From: Luscinia megarhynchos
Taxonomy: Eukaryota > Chordata > Aves > Passeriformes > Turdidae
NCBI GenBank assembly: GCA_034336665.1
Contig: JAPFBE010000002.1
Location: 39,930,906-39,994,905 of the forward strand
DNA: 64,000 nucleotides
Direction: 5' to 3'
The notes beneath the pieces were generated by a model. The model did not search any database and had not been told where the DNA came from. It saw only the letters and a list, made by a program, of their open reading frames with translations. How positions within the stretch are numbered: position 1 is the first letter of the stretch; each line of letters begins with the position of its first letter. Shown piece by piece: positions 50,736 to 62,075 of this stretch. Both the position numbers and the translations under genes were made by a program.

Positions 50736-52362
50736 TATTTACTATTGTAGATAAACATATACATTAAGAACATACATATTGTTTATACAAATTGCCAAGT
50801 TGAATATCAGTTCTGTTAGGAAAATGAAGTGTTTATTGAGCAATTGGGTTTCTAAATAATGATCAACTAATCTATTTAATGCACTATCCTTTCTCTAGCT
50901 TGAAAATATGAGCTTTATTTCAACTAATGATACTCAAGTTGAATTTAGTTCAAACCTGTTTAATGGTAGTAGTGTAAGAATGCACTCAAATATTTTCTTT
51001 TCTTTTCTTTCATTGTTCCTCCTGAGGCAGTCCCTTCATCAGCTAATGATGCATCACTATACTTTGCCATTAAAATAAGTCGGGCACAATCTACAAAATG
51101 TGAAAAGAATATGTTTTTCTATTATTCCCAATAATCACTATGAAATATAAGTCAAATCCTCAAACACATGGAAAGATTGGATGATGTTGCTTTAAGCAGA
51201 GACAAAATGGAAGCACATTTTGCAGGGTATGGGCCAAAATTTTGTTTAGTAGTACAGCAATAAAAACTCCTTATGTTTTGACATCGCATTGTGAAAACAA
51301 CAAATATATTTTTACAATTGCATAGAGATATACTTTTTTCAACTTTAATAAGCAAACAGATGCAAGACTCTGATCAAGGTATTCTTGTTCTCATCTTTCC
51401 TTCTTCCTCTTTAGCATGCAACATGTTCATTCCTTGACCTATCCCAGTTCAACTCCTGCAGCAACTTAATTTGTTTCTGTTCGCTCTGGAGCCTACAAGT
51501 CCTGAGGATGTGTTGTTTTAGCTGCTGTGGCTCTTCAAAGCCTCTCCTAAGTGGCCAGCACAAACACACAGCAGCATATCTTGGAACTGAGAAAATAACG
51601 AGTCCTGTGGCAGCAGAGCTGAGGCCAGGTGGTTAACTGATCTTGACCAGCTCATCTGAGAGAAAATGAGTAACAGTTATCATATGTAGATTGGGAAAAG
51701 GTCAGGTCAGATCAGCAACATCTTTTCCTAATTTAGACAGACACTGATCAAATCAAAGGTTGCCATTGTCTTCAGCAGAGTTTCTAACTGAGCATTGCAG
51801 GCTTGATTCACGAAAACCTTTGTATATCCTTAGCTTCAAACTGGGGAGAAGTCCTCCAGAAAGCAAATTCTGAAGGTTTAGTGCATGCCCACGTGCTATT
51901 GTTAACCTGTCCTGAAGCCTCCCTTAAGCCCAGGAGGTGACTTCCATGCTACAAGCACTCCCGGGGATCCAGAGGCTTCAGCCCTGAATCTGAACCAAGC
52001 ACTTTATGAAACTCAGCCTTACAACCAGCCTTTTTCACATGGCAGATAAGTGCTATTAAATTCTTATTTATACTAAATGCAAGTGCAGCCTTGTTTTAGC
52101 CAGCTGCACTGTAGCAGCATACTTTTAAGTAAGACTCTACCTTTGTTTAGGTTGATTTGATATCAGAACAATGTGCTGGTTTATACTTATTCTGATTTAA
52201 ACCAATACAAGTGAGATCAAAATCAAGTCCACTGACTGTAAAAAGCTAAAGAATGTATTAAAAGAAAATGTGGTTTGAGGGCAAGTAAAATCTCTAGCTT
52301 GTTTTTTTAATTAATATTTTCTTTTTGTGACATAGCCCCAGGGCATCCAAATGTATAGTCTT

Positions 52363-52659
52363 CTAATCCCACTTGACCTCAACACAAATGTTTATGCCAA
52401 GGGTGTTCTCATGTTCCCAAGACTGGGGTTTAGGATAATGGATTCTACCAAAGGGCATTCTGCATTTTTCTTCTTTCGTTTTCAACCACCTTTCCATACA
52501 CATTTTAATCCTAATTCTCCTCTCTTCCACAGACATGGTCATGCATAATATTCCTACAGCTGCTAGACTAAGGGCCATGCCTACTACAATCAGTACTAAT
52601 AAATGCCTTTTACCTCCTTGCTGAAGTAAAAGAGGTTCTGTCTGTTTCTCCATACACAT
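52363..52659 (-). other. 98-codon open frame with one membrane-like segment, unrecognised
   Basis: Starting from the ATG at 52659, the peptide has a short polar N-terminus (about 18 residues, with KQTEPLLLQQGGKR), a continuous hydrophobic stretch at about residues 19-40, then a basic/acidic region (EERRIRIKMCMERW) and a Trp/Lys-rich tail. The layout is that of a small single-pass type II or tail-less membrane protein. An in-frame TAG lies 10 codons upstream of the first ATG. I know no family that matches. It could be a relic of a larger coding sequence, such as an exon or a mobile-element frame, or a chance frame. Confidence 0.22.
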
Positions 52660-53305
52660 CTGGGTTCTGTGTATATGTTGCTGCTATTTTATTTCTGCTG
52701 AATTTCTGGTCCATGAAGTCAAATTCATTACTTAATACAGAAAGACTAAGAAAGATGAATTTTTAGAATTAATTTGCTGACTGCAATAACAGATTTTGAA
52801 AGAATGAACCTTCTCAATTCTTTTTCTTTCAGCTTACGGTATGAATTTTGTAAAAGATAAATCTGAAATAACACTGATGTCAGAAGTGAGCAGATTAGAA
52901 TTTCATTCTATGTTAATAGAGTCAGAGATTAGAATACAAGATTTTTGTGTGCAATTCTGATTCATTCTTTGTCTGTAAGAAATGCAGATCCACACTGAAA
53001 TCACATTTACAAACTTAGTCAAATAGCATGCAAAAATATTGTCACTCTTATTTATTAAACAAAATAAGATTTATTTGAGAATTTGACTTATGGATATTAG
53101 TAACAAAAAATGAAGATCAAACTTTTGCACCTGCAAGTACTTTTAAATGTTTCCATTGTTCTACAATAAAAAAGTGATGCCATATTTTAGTACTATTACT
53201 ACTAACTTTTTAGCTTTAATTTTAGATGTAAAAGCTTTTCTGGTGTACTATTTTTTACTGTTCAAAGTCAAATAAGACCACAGTAAAGTGTATTTCCCCA
53301 AAGTA

Positions 53306-53347
53306 AAATGCTTAAAAGCATTTCAAGCTTTGCTTAAAAGCAAAGCT
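53306..53347. repeat. Two adjacent perfect palindromes
   Basis: AAATGCTT-AA-AAGCATTT (53306-53323) and AGCTTTGCTT-AA-AAGCAAAGCT (53326-53347) lie two bases apart. Both share the core GCTTAAAAGC with an AA centre. Stems are 8 and 10 bp with no mismatch. Confidence 0.95.
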
Positions 53348-54894
53348 CCTATTAACTTTTTCTACCAAAGTTTACTGCTAAAATTTGTTTTGTTAACACT
53401 TGTGACAATATGACATTCACAAAATTACATTCACAAAGTAACCTAACTCAGATTATTTTTAAAGAAAAAAATTTATTGGAAAAAAGGAAAAATAAAATGC
53501 CAATAAATGTAAAAAATAAGTTTTGTCAAGTACATAGAGGAAGAATTCACTGTTTTATCATCTTTCTATCATTATCAACTTTCTATAACTTTTCTTTTAA
53601 TCATGTTTCTTTAATACAATTTGTAGGAGAAATTTAACATCAGTATAACCAAAGTTTTTCTATTTATTTGCTATAAAAAGAAGCATCTAATCAACACTAT
53701 AGATCCAGAATGTGATTGTGTTTGTTATGATAGCTTACCTGCATGACAGCAGGATAGTCTGAAAACTACAGGAGGGTTACTTTAGGAGGGTTACTTCTAA
53801 CCTTTTTGCTAATCCTTCTATAACTGTAGGAGGGTTAATACTACTTTGTAGGAAAAATATTAGAGGCAAATTCAACAAAAAATTGCAATAACAGCAAATA
53901 ACTGCAATAACTACAAATAACAAATAATAAAGTCAACACCTGAAAAAAAGGTGAGGAATCAACAAACAAAAGTCAAAATACAATTCACTTAATCAGCAAT
54001 TGCTTTTGTCTTTTCTTTAAGTCATCCTTACTTGGCATTTCTGGTAATGAAGTCTACAGAGAAAGCTACTGAGCTTCACATTATTTGAACTTGGGGCTGT
54101 TGCTCTTCCTGAACTGTTTTTCCAAAATCAATTGCTAATAGACACTTGTAAGAAGTAGTTCCCGGACATTTTCTCCTGAGCAAGACAAAACATCTTAATA
54201 TCATAATTTAATTCATCATTACCCTGGAATTCTTAAGAATAAACCATTTAAGGTTTTGGCAGTGGATTACAGTGGAGAAATAACTTTAAAACTGTTGCAA
54301 AATACAAACAGGTTGTAGTATGTAAAACACAATTCCCCATGTAGTCATATACACATACACTGATATTCATTCCCTGAATCCTAAAGTAATTTAAAAGGAT
54401 AATTAGTGTGTAGTGCCTGAATTGGTTCCTCAGAGGGTTAGTGTCCACCCTGTTTGTCACTGTTTCTTGCCTAATCCTGTCTAATGAGGGTTTATGTTAA
54501 CATGGCTAAGCACTTGCAGATATGCACTACCAAGCTAGCTAAGCTTAGAGAAGACATGCTGTTCAAATGTCACTGCCTTTGGCTATCATGCTATAAGATA
54601 CTGATTATTGCTTATTATGTGTTTTTATGCAAAAAGCTGCCATTTGTACTTGTTTGTAGGCCCTTGTTGTTCTTGAACCGGTAACAAGCAATGTCTGTTT
54701 TTCCTAGAGTTACGCTTTTTAATTTCCTTATTCTTTCTTCTGTCAAGAACTCTCTCAAGTGGGATGAAATACTTTTGATTTATTGCTTTAAAGCATTTAG
54801 AACAACTTAAGTGGAACTACACTGAAAATCACGCTAAAGTTTAAACAGTGGTAAATATGTGTATATTATATATATGTTGGGGAGCTGAGTTGTA

Positions 54895-54943
54895 TTTGGG
54901 GGTTTTTTGTTTGTGGGTTTTTTTTGTTTGTTTGTTTGCTTTT
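54895..54943. repeat. G/T-rich (GTTT)n tract
   Basis: This tract has runs of GTTT and GGGTTTTTT on the plus strand, the complement of the A/C tracts elsewhere in the window. Confidence 0.9.
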
Positions 54944-55229
54944 TTAAAATCAGCTTGCTGTCATCTCATGAGAGTATTTTACTACAAAATATTAGTTCTG
55001 TTTTTCAGGTCTGGGCTAGAGGTTTTCATTTCAAAGAAAAAATTACCTCTTTTCTACTCTTTTTTTCCGGTTTTAGAGTCTACCAGACCCTGTAGAGCAC
55101 TGAACATCACAGTCAGACCTTTTCTCTCTGGCTAGTTGTGATTATCCTTTGCAGGTAGGAAGGCATCCTACTAGAGTCTGAAACGAGAGGTCAGTCTTCA
55201 GATCTGAGATTTGCTTCGCATTTCTTTTT

Positions 55230-55600
55230 CTCTTCAGGAGGATGGAGCCTCACTGCTGCTGTAATTGCCTGCATTAGCTGCTCCTGCAGCTCCATGGGCA
55301 GCCTGCTTGGGCATGTCTGGGGCAGCACTCGGCTACCAGGCACGCTGAGCATGGAAGGTCCTGGCCACTGACTCCCCTCCAACCAGCACAGCTGTGTCAG
55401 GGAGGTGTCCTGGCTTGGCTGATGGGTGACCCTTGCCTTCCAAAGGGAGAATCCTGAATTCCCCTGCCCAGGAGAGAGCACAGCTCGTGCAGAGGGCATC
55501 CTCCTGGAGTGCCATCACTGAGGGCAATGAGACAACAGCACTGGAACCCCAGACCTTTCCCTGCCTCAGACTGGGGCTGGCTTCCACTTGCCCCTGAGCA
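55230..55600. other. GC-rich islet, no recognised gene
   Basis: The block is markedly richer in G and C than its neighbours, with CTGCTG and CAGC motifs but few CpGs. Overlapping minus-strand frames of 84-102 codons (55191-55651) occupy it in all three phases. That pattern indicates a low stop-codon density and not a gene. A GC-rich old LTR or unnamed repeat is possible. Confidence 0.5.
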
Positions 55601-56248
55601 GTTCTGTTTACTGTCAGTGAAGCTGATATGATTGGGATTCACTGAATTCACAGTGCATGGGCTAGTACATATGTGCTTAAGTCAAGCCCATAATCCCAAA
55701 ATAAATTAGCCTAAGTGGTTACATTTTCAACCAGCTAAGTCTTTAGGTGTAGTACTGCTTTATATTGTGATATATATAAAATATATCTGTACCTCAGAGC
55801 TCGATAGAGAACCTTGTGGAGCTCTACAGTTTCTCGTTCCTCTGCAGAGTGGTGTTGCTGTGGCTGAGGTAAACAGTTGTACCTGCCAATATTTTGCTTG
55901 GTTTCATCATGCATGTCACTTAAAAATTGGCGTGGCATCAGTGTTCAACTAAAATTCAGCCAAGGCATGCTGGAAATCTTTCTGAATCTTCCTGTCCCTT
56001 CCCATATATGTGTTTAAAAAACCCTGAAAAATGAAATATGAAACAGAGTTCACTGATGTATTTTGTAGTCTAAAACATGCTAGTTAAGACTCTACTAAAA
56101 AGTGGGAAATATTAGTATAATTTACCCGAAAATGACAATTTCAATTTCTCTATTAAAATAATTTTCTTTGGCTACACTATGTTCATTAAATGTGATGTTG
56201 TTTTGAGACTGCTTGAAAAGAATTCCAGACAAAACTCCTTGTTTCATT

Positions 56249-56320
56249 TTTGTGGGTTTTTTTGTTTGTTTGTTTGGTTGGTTTGGTTTTGGTGGGTTTT
56301 TTTTGTTTTTGTTTTCCCAG
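56249..56320. repeat. G/T-rich (GTTT)n tract
   Basis: GTTTGTTTGTTTGGTTGGTT-type sequence with GGG/TTTTTTTT runs. It is the complement of the CAAA-type tracts. Confidence 0.9.
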
Positions 56321-58887
56321 AAAAAAAATATTCTTAGACAACTAGTCTAAACAGAAACTCATGTTAGAATGATCCTACAGAATGAGTAATAACTATCTCA
56401 TAGTAAAGCTGACATCTCTGTAATTGTTACGGTAGTAAAGTAGTTCATCTTTGTATCTATTAACAAGGCAATAACAGTGATCCTGGCTGGTATCAGCAGA
56501 ACTTTCAAGTTGTGCCTGATAAGAGTGGTGACCATGGCAGCATCTTGTTTCTGACAGTGGTTTGGGGATGTTCAGGAAAAGAAATGAGCCAACTCTGAGA
56601 TAACTTCTATCTATGGTACCACTCATCCTCTGTAAAACCAGTGGTTTGCTGAGATAGACCTGTGTATGCAACATGTTTACAAGTCCTTCAGTCTGCTTAT
56701 TTGGAATAAATGTGTCCTTTCTGAATCTGTTAATACTTTTGGCTTCCTTAGGATCAGCATTGTGGAAAAAAAAAAGATTTGCAGTCAGAATAAGAGTACA
56801 AAATCACTGCCAGAAAATGTCTAGTTCTCACCCCAAAATATTTCAGTGCAAGGTACAGTATTTTATAGTATAATATTTTATTCTATAGGATGCTAACATT
56901 GTATGTGAAAAGTAGAGTTGCTTGCCTAGCTGATGAGTGTGTGGGGAAGGAGGATTCAACATGTTGAAACAATTCTGGTACACTCAGCTTCCATCTCTTC
57001 TCCAAACTGAAAGATTATTTTTAGGGAGTGAGACCATTCTTCTATTGGCTGCTGTCTGGAAACAGATGCCTTCAGCAATGATTTCCACAGTTGTTTCCCA
57101 AATCATGCATTTCAATATAAGGGAAAAAATAACCTGCTGTAAGGATGGAAATCTATTGAGAAAATTTCCCAAGAATATGCCTCTACATCCTTTACATGTT
57201 ATCGACTGAACACTTGGCTTTTTCAGAAGATAACTGCCATGTCCCCAGTTCCTAGAGTGTTACACCTAATAGATGGAATATAGCTTCCTCAGCTGCCAGA
57301 GCTCATCCCTGCTAGACAAAAGTAAGAGTCCCTTTGAGCTTGCTTGGGCTAGCAGCCACACAAGCTATTTTCTGCTGCATCAGTCCTTCAGTGGCTTGTA
57401 ATTACTGAAAGCTGAATCCAGTCCATTTTTAATTTATTTAAATCACTTAATTTCATTATATCATAGACAAATTACAGGAACTGTTACTGTTTTGGCCACG
57501 CAAAACTGTCTGTGGCCAAGATGTAAAATGCTTCTCCAATTTGTCTCCAAGGGAATTTAATTAATTGTGAAGTGGGCAATATGGCAAACACTGGAATTTG
57601 TATTAATCATTAGCTCAGTAAAAAGTTCAAATCCTCCTCCACTCATCCTGACCAGAAAGGACCAGAAGGCTGTAGCAGAACAAAGGTACAAGCTCTTTTG
57701 CAGCTGCTCCTTCTGTATTAGTGAAATTCACAGTTCTGATTTTTACTACATAAAGTCATTTATCAGTAAAATGTGCATTAGGATTGATCTGCTGGTCCAG
57801 TTAGCCTTCCAAGCACCTCAAATATAAAAACAGTTGATTTTTGCTGTCCCACAGTGTCCCCAGCAAATCAATTCATGTCTTCGTCTTGCCACACAAAGAA
57901 GTCCCATTGGGACTTCAGAGGACAAGGAGCAGAAAAAAAAGAGAAAGGGCAAAAGACGGACATACCATAATCACAAGAGGTAACCTTGGACTGTTAGAAA
58001 TTATTTTAAAGCCATGATTTTTGAGTGAAAATCTATCTTTACAATGAACATTTCACACAGTAATTGACAAATTCAGCAGCAATTTTACAGGGTTCTTGTC
58101 ATCAGTCATTTGAAAATGTACAACTACAGTATTCTACTGCTAATAAGTTTTAAATGCATAATAAGTCAATTTGATTGACAGGTTTTTACCAATATTAAAG
58201 TCAATTTTTACAGCTGAAATAAATGTTTCTACTAATGTATACATTCATTAATTTCAACTGTAGAAAAATAATCATGCTTTAGCACCATGATAGTCATAAA
58301 ACAAATATGTTAACACTTTTAGGCATATGCTCTTAAAATAAGCTTTAAATGGTTCTCTTTAGTAAGTGTACATGTGAATTTATACCTGTCAAGACAAACA
58401 GGTTTTTGCAACCAAGTAAAAAGTCAAGCATCTGCCTACCAGGTTTGTATGTGCTGCTTACATAGACTGTGCTCACAAATGAGTTTTGCAACTCACTAAG
58501 AGTACAGATGAAGATTCAAGGCTGGATTGAGGTCTCTTTAAAACCTCATCCTTAGTGTGATATATTTAATAAAGCTGAATTTCCTGGGGAAGATGAAGTA
58601 TGGTAATTATATCACGTATTCCAGTTACTACCATGGTAGGATTCTCAGTAGCACACTGTAAGGACTGAAAACCAGATTGGTTTAGCAAGGAATTTGATCC
58701 TACGTTGACATTTTAAGCAAATAATATTGCTGCTCCCGATTTTCTCTTGAATGCAAGATAGAGAATAGTTAGCCAAAGCAAACCAGAAAAGCTAGAGGAA
58801 AAGCAAATCCAGTAGTGTTATGAACTTTAATGCGATTAAACCATTTCTCAAAGCCTGAGTCCGGATCTCCTCTTTATTAGTTTTCAT
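56321..58887. other. Noncoding DNA
   Basis: Short frames on both strands only (60-93 codons). No repeat recognised. Confidence 0.6.
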
Positions 58888-58998
58888 TAAAAAAAAAAAA
58901 CCCAACAAAAAAACCCACCAAAAACCAAAACCCAAAAAAACCCCCCAAAAACAAAAAACAAAACAAAAACAATAACAAAAACAAAAACAAAATCACCC
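58888..58998. repeat. A/C-rich low-complexity tract
   Basis: About 110 bp made only of A and C apart from two T's near the 3' part. It mixes CCC and AAAA runs with an AAAAAC pentamer/hexamer end. Composition is the same as the 33.4-kb tract. Confidence 0.93.
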
Positions 58999-60921
58999 CC
59001 AGGAAACTAATTTTCAACATGCGTCAAACACATAATGAATAAAAGAAAGCAGACAGGTTAAATTAAGATGTCTCAAGAAAGCTGACATCCTAAAGTCTAT
59101 AAGTACACAGAAATTTAATTTTGACACCACTCTTGCTATAGTTATCTTTTTTGGAGGTAATTGGAAGTTTTACAATAAAACACATTTTGATGGGACACTA
59201 AGGCAGTATTCACTTTAGTGCCAACACTGTTTCAAATTTTTCTTTAAAGAATACACAAACAGCTTACTTTGGTTCAGCTTCACTGGAGCTGAATTAAAAT
59301 ATAGTTTAACACCAGTATTTTATCTTGAATCTGTCTCCTTAGGAACTGTATACTTGATCAGGTAAACAGATTTCAGTCACAAAGATTCACAAAACTCTGG
59401 CCTCATATAAAGAATGTGAACACATGGATAATACAAAGATAAATTTCAGTGTAAATCAGACCTAAATTTCACTCAGCAAAAATGGTGTGAAAACTTAGCA
59501 GTTACTATTTGGCTGCTATTTGCCAAATATTCTTCCAGACTAACTTTTCATGCTAAGACAGTCTCTTCAACAATTTACCACTTGTGATGGGCCATTCTTC
59601 ACTGTACTGAATGATTTTTTGTGATTTATTGCAGAGTTTTTACAGATTAAAAATCATGTGAAGGGGATGGAATCAAGTGGGCACAAAAGTAGTGCAAAGC
59701 AGGAGTAAACATTTTGTACTTTGTTATTAAGTCAAAGCATTGTGTCTTAAAATACAGTGAAGGGTCCTGAATCATTGGTACAGAAGATTGGAGTATTTTC
59801 CTTTCCAGTACTTTTAATAGAAATCCACAATAAGGGGAAACAAATATTTCAGCATTTTGTGTTTGTGACCACAGATTCTATGTTCAGATGTGAGGTTTTC
59901 CAAAGCAGACAATAGTCATATTCTTGCCTCTTACCAGAAGGAGGCTTGGTAGTTCAATAAGCATGCTCAAAATCATCATTTCAAACTGATGGGTGCTGTG
60001 ACCATAAAAAAGCATACAGAAATTCAGGACAGAAATATATGTGTCCATGGTTCCTAAATATAACAAACAAACTAATGTAAAGTATTTTTAATGTTCAAGT
60101 ATATTAACTGGAAGTAATTATGCCAGCTTTAAAGTGTGAAAACCTAAATAAAATATACTCTCAGGAAGCATTACAGGTACTCAGTGTGCATTTAAAAATA
60201 AATATGTTAGGTATTAAGTTACATACTTCAGCACACACAATGACGTATACAAATTTTAGGTTTTATTGAGAATATATAAGTTACTACTGCTATTAAATTG
60301 TGATATGTTGCACTGAAAGACCTCATTGCCAGAGATAGCATAAGAATGTAATCTTTCTGCACATCATCAACATTGTCTTTAAGTTATTCTGAAAAGGGAA
60401 AATTGATTGGGCAAGAGGTCAATTCACTTTCAGTTCCCACTCAATGCCAGGGCACTTACCTAATTTTTTTTTTACAGGAACCTCTTCCAGCTACCGAATT
60501 GGTAGTTACTAATTTCACATTAAGCCTTGAAACACATCAGATAGCAAAATTCTGTTAATTTTAATCTGAAAGCCCAAAGACTTTGTGTCACAGAATAAAT
60601 AATATAAAATAAAAACATGCTTAGCCATTATTTCTTACGATGATATTCCCACCTCCTGACTATATAAAATAAACCTAGAAATCTAAGAAGAAATCACGAT
60701 CTAAACCATTTAATCTCAGCTGAACATGTTGAAACCAGGGTGGGATGGATTTGCAAGCCCTGAAATAAGCACTACAGTGAAATACTCAGAGAAGAATCTG
60801 TTTAAGTAGACCAGACTTAAGAACAGAGCTAATCCTTGGCTGCATTAATCTGTACAAGAAGATATCTGTTATTAGAAGATTCTTTGGTTAAACTGTGCCT
60901 TCATAAGAACACAACGTAAGG
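58999..60921. other. AT-rich noncoding DNA
   Basis: No feature recognised. Confidence 0.65.
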
Positions 60922-60960
60922 AAAAAACAACAAACAAACCAACAAACAAAACAAAAAAGG
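60922..60960. repeat. (CAAA)n tract
   Basis: Short run of CAAA and CCAA units followed by AAAAA. Confidence 0.85.
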
Positions 60961-61009
60961 AAATTGGTAAATTTATAAAAATGTGAGCAATGCAACAAGA
61001 ACAGCTTGC

Positions 61010-61375
61010 CGGGATGTGAAGATGTTTCTCCACCTCCTAAAGAGGTGTGACTATAATCCCCCTAGCAAGCCATAAGTCTCCTGGCGGAGCCTGGGCAGAT
61101 GTGGCACAGACCCAAACCTCAGCCTCAGAAATCCATATTCGCCTTCCAGCCATCAGTGGTGTTCTCTGTCTCTGTTCAGGCTGTCTCTGTCCCTGACTGG
61201 AAAGTGTGTGCAGCCGTGGTCTGGCAGACCCAGAGAGCAGCAGATGCTCTGTGCCACCACACAGGAGTGCAGGGACTTTGCTGGCTCCCACACCAGGAGA
61301 GCACATCCCTGTACCATCACCTCCTGTTCTGTATATTCCTTAGAGGCTCGAGTATTTGAGACTCAGTCAATATCC
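61010..61375. other. GC-rich islet, no recognised gene
   Basis: GC-richer block with frames of 86-89 codons on opposite strands (61037-61306 and 61099-61359). No domain recognised. It directly precedes the old inverted-repeat element at 61.5 kb. Confidence 0.45.
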
Positions 61376-61547
61376 TCCATCTGAAAAGATAGAGAGGCAC
61401 AGCTCTCATCTCCCAGGAGACTGCATTAACCACAAGCCACACAGCTGGGAAAGGAGGGGGCTGCTCCTGTTGAAACCCTATGTCAGCAGAGGAAAGAATG
61501 CAATATATCCAAGGAAGATGTAAGAGGCAGTGCAAGAGGGAACATGA

Positions 61548-61735
61548 CTCTGTGGCCTAGTGCCTACAGCACTCATATGGGAGTAGGCAGACCTAGATTC
61601 CTCTCCTCACTTCAAGAACAGCTTCTGTATTTTTATATTGAAAGAGTTATTGGTTTTGGATACCCTGAGGCTGAGCTGATGAGGTTATTGAACCCAAATC
61701 TCACACATTCCAGGTAAGTACCAATGAGCAAAACA
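61548..61735. mobile_element. Old amniote element with inverted halves
   Basis: The left part 'ctgtggcctagtgcctacagcactcatatgggag...cctagattc' and the right part 'gaacccaaatctcacacattccaggtaagtacc' are imperfect reverse complements, about 20 of 35 positions by eye. The phrases match a common reptilian repeat in which 'AGCACTCACCTGGGAT...AGACCCAGGTTC' is mirrored by 'GAACCTGGGTCTCCCACATCCCAGGTGAGTGC'. The upstream sequence from about 61376 ('gagaggcacagctctcatctccc') may belong to the same insertion. The 'CCAGGTAAGTA' at about 61711-61721 looks like a splice donor, but it is explained by the repeat. Confidence 0.5.
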
Positions 61736-61799
61736 ACGAAGTGTTATACAAATGATAACTGCCATCTCAGATGGACTTAAAAAATACAAAACAAAACAC

Positions 61800-62075
61800 A
61801 AAAAAGAAAGGTGGTGTGTGACTGTTTGAAGGAGCAGACTTTGTCCCTGACTGTTGTGAGGAAGCTGAGCTCCAGAGCCTGTGGCTGCCTCCTCAGGCCC
61901 TGGGACAGGGAGGCACAGCCAGCTTTCCTCTGCAGAGCTGTACACACCACCTCCCTCCCTCCCTCAGACAGGGTGGCTACATCCCAGATCCTTACTGGAA
62001 AATCTCCTGAGCATATGCTGCCCCCAGAATTGTGCCTTGGGGACTACCTGGAAGAGTATCAGCTGACCTGGTGAA
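61800..62075. other. GC-rich islet, no recognised gene
   Basis: Second GC-richer block after the inverted-repeat element, with overlapping frames of 61-87 codons and a short CCCT run (61952-61966). No domain recognised. Confidence 0.4.

Larger units (their letters stand above)
49954..53305. other. Mostly AT-rich noncoding DNA
   Basis: Apart from the candidate element at 50.6 kb and the minus-strand frame at 52.4-52.7 kb, no feature is recognised. Confidence 0.6.

Noticed and set aside
55191..55651. Three overlapping 84-102-codon minus-strand frames as a gene
   Set aside because: All three phases are open because the block is GC-rich. There is no domain.
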